A DNA stretch of 9,527 nucleotides from positions 1 through 9,527 of the forward strand of contig DEPX01000086.1 of the NCBI GenBank assembly GCA_002358975.1, read 5' to 3'. A program made the translations under genes and the position numbers. Source of the DNA: Micrococcaceae bacterium UBA3381 (GTDB lineage Bacteria; Actinomycetota; Actinomycetes; Actinomycetales; Micrococcaceae). Positions 1 to 6,564 of the stretch are shown in pieces. Position 1 is the stretch's first letter. Each line of letters starts with the position of its first letter. Under the pieces are notes generated by a model. The model searched no databases and was not told where the DNA came from. It worked only from the letters and a program-made list of their open reading frames with translations.

Positions 1-1
1 C

Positions 2-1351
2 GCCCTGCCGTTAGCAATTAAAGCAGCCCACGGCGGCGGTGGCCGTGGGATCAAAGTCGTACGCAAGCGGTCTGAAATCCCTGAAGCTTATGAGTCCGCT
101 GTGCGCGAGGCAACCGCTGCGTTTGGGCGTGGCGAGTGCTTTGTGGAGCGATTCCTCGACTCACCACGACACCTAGAGACGCAGTGTCTAGCAGATAGTG
201 GTGGCAACGTAGTGGTAATTTCCACTCGTGACTGTTCCCTACAGCGCCGCAACCAGAAACTTGTTGAAGAAGCACCTGCCCCGTATTTGAGTGAGGAGCA
301 AGAACAACAACTTTATGATGCCTCCGTATCGCTATTACAAGAAGCCGGTTATGTAGGCGCAGGCACATGTGAATTTCTTATTGGACAAGACGGTACAGTC
401 TCATTTCTGGAGGTCAATACTCGTCTGCAAGTCGAACATACGGTTTCAGAGGAAGTCACCGGCATTGATTTAGTTCGCGAACAGTTCCGCATAGCTCGCG
501 GTGAGCTCTTAGGTTACGACCACCCACAAGTCGATGGTCATTCGTTTGAATTCCGCATCACAGCTGAAGACCCTGGCCAAAACTTTATGCCAGCTCCCGG
601 CACCATTACCAAGATGCGGCTGCCCGGTGGCCCAGGTGTACGTATTGATACCGGCATTGAAGAAGGCGAAACGATTTCTGGCGCTTTCGATTCGATGGTT
701 GCTAAGCTCATTATTACGGGGACAGACCGTAAACAAGCGCTACAACGTTCCCACCGGGCGTTGACAGAGATGCGTATTGCAGGGTTGGCCACTGTACTGC
801 CGTTTCATCGCAGGGTAATTCAAGATCCCAACTTTGCACCGGAACTAGATCAACCCGAACAAAAAATTCCAGCAGATGGCCCGTTCACTGTCCACACTCG
901 GTGGATCGAAACAGATTTCATCAATGATTTGCCACCCCAAGTTAACCCACAGGGTATGCCAGAAGCCGAGGAACAAGATCGCCGAGCTGTCACGGTTGAG
1001 GTCAACGGTAAACGTGTTGAAGTCACCCTGCCCGACTCACTGGCTGGCATTGCTGCGGTTGAATCGAAACCTCAACGTCGTCGTCCTTCGCGTAGTGCAA
1101 CCGGCACAAGTGGTGCCACCGCTGCTGGCGTTTCAGGCGACACCGTTACCTCCCCCATGCAGGGCACAATCGTCAAGCTGGGTGTCGAAGTTGGCGATGA
1201 AGTTTCGGAAGGCGACCTGATTTTAGTTCTAGAAGCCATGAAGATGGAACAACCAATCATCGCCCATAAGGCCGGGACGGTCATTGAGCTGACCGCCGAG
1301 ATCGGTAATAGTGTAAACGCTGGAGCCTCGCTGGCAACCATCGAGGAGTAA
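2..1351 (+). CDS. accA3: Acetyl/propionyl-CoA carboxylase alpha chain (biotin carboxylase + biotin carrier protein), 5' partial
   Basis: The reading frame is open from base 2 to the TAA at 1349-1351, giving 449 codons. It lacks a start, so the gene begins before the window. Relatives are about 590-600 residues, so roughly 145 N-terminal residues are missing. The glycine-rich ATP-grasp loop (AAHGGGGRGIKVVR) is at about 26-67. The biotin carboxylase catalytic segment EVNTRLQVEH starts at 410, with the conserved Arg codon at 422-424. The biotin carboxylase C-terminal domain follows, then a linker with FTVHTRWIETDF, typical of actinobacterial AccA3. A biotinyl (BCCP) domain covers about 1142-1348; its biotinylation site EAMKMEQ has the acceptor Lys codon at 1241-1243. 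By family knowledge this cytosolic subunit uses ATP and bicarbonate to carboxylate its own biotin, then hands the carboxyl group to separate AccD beta subunits, making malonyl- or methylmalonyl-CoA for lipid synthesis. Which acyl-CoA is used depends on AccD partners that are not in the window. Confidence 0.95.
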   Translation, partial: ALPLAIKAAHGGGGRGIKVVRKRSEIPEAYESAVREATAAFGRGECFVERFLDSPRHLETQCLADSGGNVVVISTRDCSLQRRNQKLVEEAPAPYLSEEQEQQLYDASVSLLQEAGYVGAGTCEFLIGQDGTVSFLEVNTRLQVEHTVSEEVTGIDLVREQFRIARGELLGYDHPQVDGHSFEFRITAEDPGQNFMPAPGTITKMRLPGGPGVRIDTGIEEGETISGAFDSMVAKLIITGTDRKQALQRSHRALTEMRIAGLATVLPFHRRVIQDPNFAPELDQPEQKIPADGPFTVHTRWIETDFINDLPPQVNPQGMPEAEEQDRRAVTVEVNGKRVEVTLPDSLAGIAAVESKPQRRRPSRSATGTSGATAAGVSGDTVTSPMQGTIVKLGVEVGDEVSEGDLILVLEAMKMEQPIIAHKAGTVIELTAEIGNSVNAGASLATIEE

Positions 1352-1477
1352 CATTTCACTGGGCTGTGACGTGCAGAATAATTTGCCAGTACACTAAGTC
1401 ATGTTTTTACAGGTGACATCCAGCTTCCCACACATGTCATTTGAAATATTTTCATATCCGTTACGAAAGTACTCCCG
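1352..1477 (+). promoter_or_regulatory. Intergenic leader of the MHS transporter, with imperfectly supported promoter and small inverted repeat
   Basis: This 126-bp gap holds no convincing intrinsic terminator for the carboxylase gene. It is AT-rich near the transporter start. An inverted repeat TGACAT (1414-1419) / ATGTCA (1434-1439), with 14 nt between the arms, could be an operator or a weak hairpin. A -10-like TACACT lies at 1390-1395 with a poor -35 (GTGACG, 1366-1371, spacer 18), and a TTGCCA is at 1383-1388. None of these is a strong promoter by eye. The weak Shine-Dalgarno GAAAG at 1465-1469 is 8 nt before the ATG at 1478. I infer that the transporter has its own promoter here but cannot place it firmly. 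Confidence 0.3.
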
Positions 1478-2890
1478 ATGAGCACCCAACAAACAGCGAC
1501 TCCACGTGGTGTACAGGACAGTGATCTTGGCGTTGCGCGCTGGAAAATTATCCTGGCCTCACTAGTAGGCACCACAATTGAGTTCTATGATTTCTACATT
1601 TATGCCACAGCGGCTGTCTCAGTCTTCCCGCTAATATTCTTCCCGGGAGACAATCCGCAGATCGCCCTACTTGCTTCAATGGCTACTTTCGGAGCAGCCT
1701 TTGTGGCTCGGCCGCTTGGTTCAATCATCTTTGGCCACATGGGTGACCGGATTGGCCGGAAGGCAACGCTGATTGGTGCGCTGCTGACGATGGGAATTGC
1801 CACTTTTGTAATTGGCTTGCTTCCCACCTATTTCACTATTGGCCTGTGGGCGCCGGCGCTGTTAACTATCATGCGCTTCTGCCAGGGGCTTGGTCTTGGC
1901 GGTGAGTGGTCAGGCGCAGCACTTCTAGTAACGGAAACAGCGAAACCTGGAAAACGCGCATTTGCGGCTATGTGGCCACAACTTGGCGCTCCTTTCGGTT
2001 TCTTATTAGCCAATGGGTTCTTTCTGCTACTCACCCTGGCGTTCGGCTATGACTCGGCTGAACATGGCGGCGACCATGCATTTATCGATTGGGTATGGCG
2101 TGTACCGTTTTTGATTTCGATTGTTATGGTGGCCATTGGTCTGTGGGTACGAATCTCGCTTGAAGAAACCCCGGTATTCAAAGAGGCAGTAGCTAAAGAT
2201 CAACGCGTCAAAGCCCCACTGAAAGATGTCTTCGCCAAGAGCTGGTGGGCATTAATCTTGGGGACTTTTATCATGTACGCGACCTACGTGTTGTTCTATT
2301 TGATGACCACTTGGATTCTTTCCTACGCCATAGCAGGCGCAGATGCAGGCGGCCTGGGGACATCATATAATGATTTTCTGATTATCCAACTGATTTCCAT
2401 TTTGTTCTTTGCCGCATTCATTCCCGTATCCGGCTATCTAGCAGACAAATTTGGTCGCAAACCCACCATGCTGGTCATTACTACACTGATGATAATTTTT
2501 GGCCTGCTTTTTGGATGGTGGCTCAATGCTGACATCATTGTCAATGCTGACGGCACGTTGAACACCCTGCGTATGGTGCTGTTTATGATCGTCGGTATGG
2601 CGCTGATGGGTCTAACCTTCGGTCCAATGTCAGCGATCCTACCCGAACTATTCCCAACGGAAACTCGGTATACCGGTTCCGGGGTCGCCTACAATGTGTC
2701 ATCCATTCTTGGCGCAGCGCTAACGCCGTTTATTGCTACCTGGCTCATGGGTAACTTTGATGTTTCATATGTTGGCTACTATCTTGCTGGGGCCTCGGTG
2801 ATAACCCTGATTTTCCTGGCATTGAGTCCCGAAACGAAGTACCGCTCCCTAGCAGATTTCGACGTCGATGAGGTCCAACGCGGCAACTAG
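1478..2890 (+). CDS. MHS-family (metabolite:H+ symporter) MFS transporter
   Basis: This 470-residue membrane protein has the usual length and layout of the MHS branch of the major facilitator superfamily (ShiA, ProP and KgtP relatives): a short cytoplasmic N-terminus, about 12 hydrophobic helices and a charged C-terminal tail. Clear family marks are EFYDFYIY in helix 1 (residues 35-42), the loop 2-3 motif GHMGDRIGRK (86-95), its second-half copy GYLADKFGRK (319-328), and the MHS-typical RFCQGLGLGGEW (133-144). Such proteins import small organic acids or osmolytes with protons across the cytoplasmic membrane. The substrate cannot be read from the sequence. The gene converges on an acetoacetyl-CoA synthetase and shares a terminator with it, so a short ketoacid or monocarboxylate is a reasonable guess. 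The ATG at 1478 is preceded by a weak GAAAG at 8 nt and gives the expected short N-terminus. Family is near certain; substrate is unknown. Confidence 0.93.
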   Translation: MSTQQTATPRGVQDSDLGVARWKIILASLVGTTIEFYDFYIYATAAVSVFPLIFFPGDNPQIALLASMATFGAAFVARPLGSIIFGHMGDRIGRKATLIGALLTMGIATFVIGLLPTYFTIGLWAPALLTIMRFCQGLGLGGEWSGAALLVTETAKPGKRAFAAMWPQLGAPFGFLLANGFFLLLTLAFGYDSAEHGGDHAFIDWVWRVPFLISIVMVAIGLWVRISLEETPVFKEAVAKDQRVKAPLKDVFAKSWWALILGTFIMYATYVLFYLMTTWILSYAIAGADAGGLGTSYNDFLIIQLISILFFAAFIPVSGYLADKFGRKPTMLVITTLMIIFGLLFGWWLNADIIVNADGTLNTLRMVLFMIVGMALMGLTFGPMSAILPELFPTETRYTGSGVAYNVSSILGAALTPFIATWLMGNFDVSYVGYYLAGASVITLIFLALSPETKYRSLADFDVDEVQRGN

Positions 2891-2906
2891 ACCGACCCTA
2901 AGACAC

Positions 2907-2939
2907 AAAAAAAGCCCAGACAAGTGTCTGGGCTTTTTT
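2907..2939. terminator. Bidirectional intrinsic terminator between convergent genes
   Basis: A perfect inverted repeat, GCCCAGACA (2914-2922) and TGTCTGGGC (2925-2933), folds as a stem of about 8 bp with a four-base loop. Seven A bases flank it at 2907-2913 and six T bases at 2934-2939, so each strand shows a GC-rich hairpin followed by a U-run. It begins 17 nt after the transporter stop and ends 11 nt before the stop of the opposing acetoacetyl-CoA synthetase. It should therefore end both transcripts and prevent read-through into antisense. Confidence 0.93.
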
Positions 2940-2949
2940 GTTTCCTTAT

Positions 2950-4926
2950 CTAACGTTGCGCATAATTCTCTGCATAATCCAGATACCACTGCAACACGGA
3001 TGGGTCAGCTGCAGTTTCCTTTGATACCTTTTGGGCAGCCATTCCTTGCAGTACTCGCTTCACTGGGACTTCCATAAGTTTGCCGGTCTTCGTCATTGGC
3101 ACCCCTGGAGCAATAATGATCTCGTCGGGTACATAACGCGGCGAAAGTTTCGTCCGAATTGCCTGTATGACCTTGTCTTTTAGAACATCGGCACTAGCTG
3201 TTGGATCATGTGGCACCACGAATAGCGGCATGTAGTAGTCACCGTCGTGTAGCTCGGCACCAATGACCATTGATGCCGCCACCTCATCCAGAGCATCGAC
3301 TACCTGGTACAGGTCGCTGGATCCCATCCGTATGCCTCCGCGATTGAGCGTGGCATCAGAGCGCCCGTGAATAATGAATGACCACCGTGGAGTTTTGGTG
3401 GCGAAATCACCGTGATACCAAACGTGCGGGTCTTCGAAGAAATATGCTTCACGGTATCGTGAGCCGTCGTCGTCATTCCAGAAATATAGCGGCATAGTCG
3501 GCATAGGTTCGGTGATTACGAGCTCACCCACCTGATCGGTTACCGGCTGACCAGACTCATCAAAAACATCCGCTGCCACACCCAATGCCGGGCCCATCAG
3601 CTCATTGCTATATACCGGATCCATGGGATTGGAACCAACGAAGACTGAACACACATCGGTACCGCCTGAATCTGAACGCAGTCGAAGGTCACTTTTGACC
3701 GCTGCATAGACCCATTCCCATGTGCGCCCCGGCAGTGGTGAAGCAGAAACCAAAATATCGGTGAGATTCGATAGGTCGTATTGTTCTTTGGGTACCAAGC
3801 CAGCCTCTTGTACACCGGTCAGCACAGCAGCGCCACAACCAAACAAACACGCTTTTTCGTTGGCCAGAATTTCAAATTGCCGGCCTACTCCCCCGGCAAA
3901 GACTCCTCCAGAGTAGGTAATAGCCTTGGCACCGCTAATCAAGGCGCCAACGAGCATGTTCCATAACATCCAGGTCGTGGAAGTGGAGATGTAAAACGGC
4001 TCTCCAGCTGGCACCTTGTAATGTAGCCCAAATGATTTAGCGATTTCTAAAACAGTGCCGCCCTGACTTTGCACAATACCTTTGGGCGTACCAGTAGTTC
4101 CCGAGGAATACAGCACCCATAACGGATGTGAAAAATCTACGCGATCAAATTCGGGTTGGCAACCATTAGCCACAATATTTGACCACAGCTCGCTGGACAC
4201 GTTGTGCTTGCTGACAAGCGGGGCGACGTCCGCAGTTGATGCTGTCCCGGTATTTTCGACCAAGACGTGGTGGGTCACAGTATCCAGCTCGCCCAGCAGG
4301 GCGTCAAGGGCGCTAACCTGGTCACGAATTTTGCCATTGAGTTCCAGACCATCGATGGTGACAAATACTTTTGGTTCCAGCTGCTGGAAGCGTGTGACAA
4401 TACCTGGCACACCGAAATCTACATTAACCACCGACCAAATAGCACCGACCGCCGCTGTGCCAAGCAACCCAACGACGGCTTGGGGAATATTCGGCAGTGC
4501 AGCGGCAACAACGTCACCATGTTTAACTCCGATTGACCGAAGGTGTTCGGCAAAGGCCCCGACTTGTTCGTTGAGCTGTTGCCAGGTCAGTGCGGTGCGG
4601 TTCATTGATTCGTCGAGTCCCACCACGGCTTCGTGGTCGGCCATAGTTTGGACATGGCGCAAGATATTTTCCGCGTAATTAATTTTGGCGCCCTGACCCC
4701 AAACAGCGTCTGGCATCTGGCCTTGCACCATTGGACCGGTCGGTTTATCGCCGATGACGTCAAAATAGTCCCAGATTTCAGTCCAGAACGTTTCCAGTTC
4801 ATCAACAGACCAATTCCATAAGTCCAAGTAGGTACTCATGCTGCGTTGATGTTTAGTATTCATGTCCTGCATGAATTGGTTCATTGCAGTCGCCTGAATT
4901 TGCTCAGAGCTTGGCTCCCACAGCAT
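2950..4926 (-). CDS. aacS: Acetoacetyl-CoA synthetase (acetoacetate--CoA ligase)
   Basis: This 658-residue cytosolic enzyme belongs to the ANL adenylating superfamily, acetoacetyl-CoA synthetase branch, which makes acetoacetyl-CoA from acetoacetate, ATP and CoA through an acyl-AMP. The N-terminus LWEPSSEQI matches the lead-in typical of this family (LWxPS). The phosphate-binding loop YSSGTTGTPKG is at residues 273-283. An A5-like segment GGTDVCSVFVGSNP follows, then YHGDFATKTPRW and GRSDATLNRGGIRMG near the hinge. The C-terminal TKTGKLMEVPVKR carries the adenylation lysine, K616. Length fits the family (about 650). I chose the ATG at 4926 because TTGAGG (plus 4933-4938) lies 6 nt upstream; the longer reading starts at a TTG at 4950 with no ribosome site. 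It converges on the MHS transporter and has its own candidate operator and promoter. Related acetate or propionate synthetases are less likely, given the N-terminal and A5/A8 sequences. Confidence 0.94.
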   Translation of the reverse strand: MLWEPSSEQIQATAMNQFMQDMNTKHQRSMSTYLDLWNWSVDELETFWTEIWDYFDVIGDKPTGPMVQGQMPDAVWGQGAKINYAENILRHVQTMADHEAVVGLDESMNRTALTWQQLNEQVGAFAEHLRSIGVKHGDVVAAALPNIPQAVVGLLGTAAVGAIWSVVNVDFGVPGIVTRFQQLEPKVFVTIDGLELNGKIRDQVSALDALLGELDTVTHHVLVENTGTASTADVAPLVSKHNVSSELWSNIVANGCQPEFDRVDFSHPLWVLYSSGTTGTPKGIVQSQGGTVLEIAKSFGLHYKVPAGEPFYISTSTTWMLWNMLVGALISGAKAITYSGGVFAGGVGRQFEILANEKACLFGCGAAVLTGVQEAGLVPKEQYDLSNLTDILVSASPLPGRTWEWVYAAVKSDLRLRSDSGGTDVCSVFVGSNPMDPVYSNELMGPALGVAADVFDESGQPVTDQVGELVITEPMPTMPLYFWNDDDGSRYREAYFFEDPHVWYHGDFATKTPRWSFIIHGRSDATLNRGGIRMGSSDLYQVVDALDEVAASMVIGAELHDGDYYMPLFVVPHDPTASADVLKDKVIQAIRTKLSPRYVPDEIIIAPGVPMTKTGKLMEVPVKRVLQGMAAQKVSKETAADPSVLQWYLDYAENYAQR

Positions 4927-4932
4927 ATGTTG

Positions 4933-4938
4933 CCTCAA
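4933..4938 (-). promoter_or_regulatory. Ribosome binding site deciding the aacS start
   Basis: On the minus strand TTGAGG ends 6 nt before the ATG at 4926-4924. The alternative TTG at 4950-4948 has no purine-rich site before it. This supports starting the protein at MLWEPS and dropping eight residues from the longest open frame. Confidence 0.75.
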
Positions 4939-4971
4939 GATGTCTCCCAACTACGTACTGATCTTTCGCCT

Positions 4972-4995
4972 CTAAGTTAATGCACGTTAACTTAG
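4972..4995. promoter_or_regulatory. Palindromic operator candidate upstream of aacS
   Basis: CTAAGTTAA (4972-4980) and TTAACTTAG (4987-4995) are perfect 9-bp inverted repeats around a 6-bp centre (TGCACG), with a GTTAA-N6-TTAAC core. There is no T-run after it on either strand, so it does not look like a terminator. It lies 46-69 bp upstream of the aacS start and overlaps the best promoter candidate there. A dimeric repressor such as a TetR-, GntR- or MarR-type protein would fit. No regulator gene is in the window, so its identity is unknown. Confidence 0.6.
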
Positions 4996-5002
4996 TGAAC
5001 AA
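4974..5002 (-). promoter_or_regulatory. Candidate aacS promoter overlapping the operator
   Basis: On the minus strand TTGTTC (plus 4997-5002) and TAACTT (plus 4974-4979) are separated by 17 bp. Each matches its consensus at only three of six bases. Transcription from here would give a leader of about 40 nt carrying the TTGAGG ribosome site. The -10 lies inside the left arm of the palindrome and the right arm falls in the spacer, as expected for repression. A second -10-like TACAAT (plus 5019-5024) lacks a recognisable -35. Confidence 0.35.
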
Positions 5003-5056
5003 GGACGCACAGCTATAGATTGTAGTTGAGATCACACCCCGGTGTGTGTTTTTGGG

Positions 5057-6463
5057 CTAGAACTCTTCTCTTCGGTGCAGTTGACGGGCGACTTCAGCTA
5101 CTGTGCCAGTCAGTGAAGGATAGATCGTAAACGTCTCTGCTAAATCGTCAACATGCAATTTGTGTGTCACTGCTAGCGATAACGCATAGATTAGATCTGA
5201 TGCTTGCGGTGCGACGATGACACCGCCAACCACATGCCCGGAACCACTGCGCGCAAAGATTTTAACGAAACCTTCGTCAACGTTCATCATTTTAGCTCGA
5301 GGATTTGTGGCCATGGGGATCACATACTCGTCCACTTGGTAGTCACCAGTGGATATCATTTCATGGGTCAACCCCACAGTGGCAATTTCTGGGGAGGTAA
5401 AAATATTGGACGCAACTTGGTTACGTGAAAAGGGTTTTACGACATCGCCCAGTATGTGATTTACGGCAATGCGGCCTTGCATAGCAGCAACCGAAGCTAA
5501 TGCAAGACGCCCAGTGCAGTCACCGGCGGCATAAACTCCTGGCACCGAGGTTCGCGAGACCGCGTCAATTTTAATGTGGCCAGAAGCAGTCGTGTCTACC
5601 CCGACCTCGTCAAGGCCAAGGTTACTGGTATTGGGAATGCCTCCTACAGCCAATAAACAATGCGACCCTTCTACATACCCGCCCCCGGTTAGCGTTACCC
5701 GTACGCCGTCCTTGATTCGGGTGACAGATTCCGCTCGAGTTCGAGAAATCACGTTGACGCCGTTTGCCGAGAATGCTTCTTCAAGCACTTTTGCTGCATC
5801 AGGGTCTTCGCCTGGTAGCAGGGTCGTTCGTGAGGACACCAGCGTTACGTTTGAACCAAGCAGCTGATATGCCGAGGCGAATTCGGCGCCAGTGACTCCA
5901 GAGCCCACCACAATCATGTGCTCTGGCAGTTCCTTCATTGAATACAGCTGTTTCCAATTAAAAATTCGTTCACCATCAGGTTGAGCGGTATCAAGTTCAC
6001 GAGGTGAAGCTCCGGTAGCAATCAACACCGCATCGGAGGTGACTTTTTCGATATCACCCTGCACCGTGGTGACTTCTACCATGTTGCGGTCGACAAATTT
6101 GGCTTCGCCCATCAAGATACGAACGCCATTGGCTTGTAGTCCATGGCGAATGTCCTCGGATTGTTCAGATGCCAACCGTAGTAGACGACGATCAATGACA
6201 CTCATATTCGATCTGACCGACTTGGCATCGAATTCCAAACCGAGACTCGGTGCTCGCATCATACGTCGACGAGAATCGGCCGAAGCAATTAATGTTTTTG
6301 ATGGCACCACATCGGTTAGCACCGCAGAACCACCGATGCCGTTGCGCTCGATGAGGGTGACTTCGGCACCGAATTTTGAGGCTACCAATGCTGCTTCGTA
6401 GCCACCGGGGCCACCGCCGATAATGGTGATGGACGGACGCGGGACAATTTCAAATGTGCTCAC
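5057..6463 (-). CDS. lpdA: NAD(P)H:quinone dehydrogenase LpdA (lipoamide-dehydrogenase-like flavoprotein)
   Basis: This 468-residue two-dinucleotide-domain flavoprotein has the dihydrolipoamide dehydrogenase fold but not its chemistry. The FAD fingerprint GGGPGG is at residues 16-21. The active-site segment reads GGSAVLTDVVPSK, so the two redox cysteines of lipoamide dehydrogenase are replaced by Ala47 and Val52. The NAD(P) site is VVGSGVTGAEF, followed by LVSSRTT where NADH enzymes usually have an acidic residue, which may favour NADPH. GVYAAGDCTG binds FAD. At the C-terminus the His-Glu base pair is replaced by Tyr448 and Gly453 in YPSLTG. Mycobacterial LpdA (Rv3303c) shows similar losses and reduces quinones, so that role is inferred here. 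The GTG at 6463 puts the FAD motif near the N-terminus as in relatives. The open frame runs 27 codons further upstream, but that segment is divergent-promoter DNA. There is no good Shine-Dalgarno; a CACAAT 6 nt before GTG hints at a leaderless start. Confidence 0.9.
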   Translation of the reverse strand: MSTFEIVPRPSITIIGGGPGGYEAALVASKFGAEVTLIERNGIGGSAVLTDVVPSKTLIASADSRRRMMRAPSLGLEFDAKSVRSNMSVIDRRLLRLASEQSEDIRHGLQANGVRILMGEAKFVDRNMVEVTTVQGDIEKVTSDAVLIATGASPRELDTAQPDGERIFNWKQLYSMKELPEHMIVVGSGVTGAEFASAYQLLGSNVTLVSSRTTLLPGEDPDAAKVLEEAFSANGVNVISRTRAESVTRIKDGVRVTLTGGGYVEGSHCLLAVGGIPNTSNLGLDEVGVDTTASGHIKIDAVSRTSVPGVYAAGDCTGRLALASVAAMQGRIAVNHILGDVVKPFSRNQVASNIFTSPEIATVGLTHEMISTGDYQVDEYVIPMATNPRAKMMNVDEGFVKIFARSGSGHVVGGVIVAPQASDLIYALSLAVTHKLHVDDLAETFTIYPSLTGTVAEVARQLHRREEF

Positions 6464-6508
6464 GCGTCTATTGTGGTCTGTTTTCGTCCAGAATGCACAA
6501 TCACTACG

Positions 6509-6532
6509 CCAATTGCAGTTGTATTGCATTGG
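6509..6532. repeat. Imperfect inverted repeat and 11-bp-spaced direct repeats in the lpdA-punA divergent region
   Basis: CCAATTGCA (6509-6517) and TGCATTGG (6525-6532) form an inverted repeat with a one-base bulge and a 7-bp centre. The same stretch also holds ATTGCA twice, at 6512-6517 and 6523-6528, one helical turn apart. It ends within the candidate -35 box of punA, so it could be a regulator site. It may also be chance in a short AT-rich gap. Confidence 0.3.
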
Positions 6533-6557
6533 AATTAGGGGCATGCGCCGATACAGT
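6529..6557 (+). promoter_or_regulatory. Candidate leaderless promoter of the punA-pmmB-deoC operon
   Basis: TTGGAA (6529-6534) and TACAGT (6552-6557) are separated by exactly 17 bp; each matches four of six consensus bases. Transcription about 8 bases past the -10 would begin at the G of the GTG start at 6565, giving an mRNA with no leader. The only purine-rich sequence before that GTG (GGTGG, 6558-6562) is too close to act as a ribosome site, which fits leaderless translation, common in actinobacteria. Confidence 0.5.
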
Positions 6558-6564
6558 GGTGGCT

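Noticed and set aside
4082..4678. 198-codon open frame on the plus strand inside the acetoacetyl-CoA synthetase gene
   Set aside because: It is antisense to a full set of conserved synthetase motifs, has a low-complexity Ser/Thr-rich composition and has no recognisable domain. It is a shadow frame.
4927..4950. TTG at 4950 as the aacS start
   Set aside because: No Shine-Dalgarno precedes it, whereas the ATG at 4926 has TTGAGG at 6 nt and starts directly at the conserved LWEPS segment.
5031..5053. Hairpin CACACC/GGTGTG followed by a T-rich run, just past the lpdA stop, as a terminator
   Set aside because: The T-run follows the hairpin only on the plus strand, where no gene ends. On the minus strand, the direction of lpdA, the hairpin has no U-run after it, and the stem is only about 5 bp.
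6464..6544. N-terminal extension of lpdA by 27 residues from an ATG at 6544
   Set aside because: The extension (Cys/Trp-rich) precedes the FAD fold, resembles no family N-terminus, and would overlap the punA promoter. GTG 6463 places the fold as expected.
6454..6564. N-terminal extension of punA by 37 residues from an ATG at 6454
   Set aside because: It overlaps the 5' end of lpdA and the promoter elements and has no ribosome site. Its translation looks non-coding (Cys- and His-rich).
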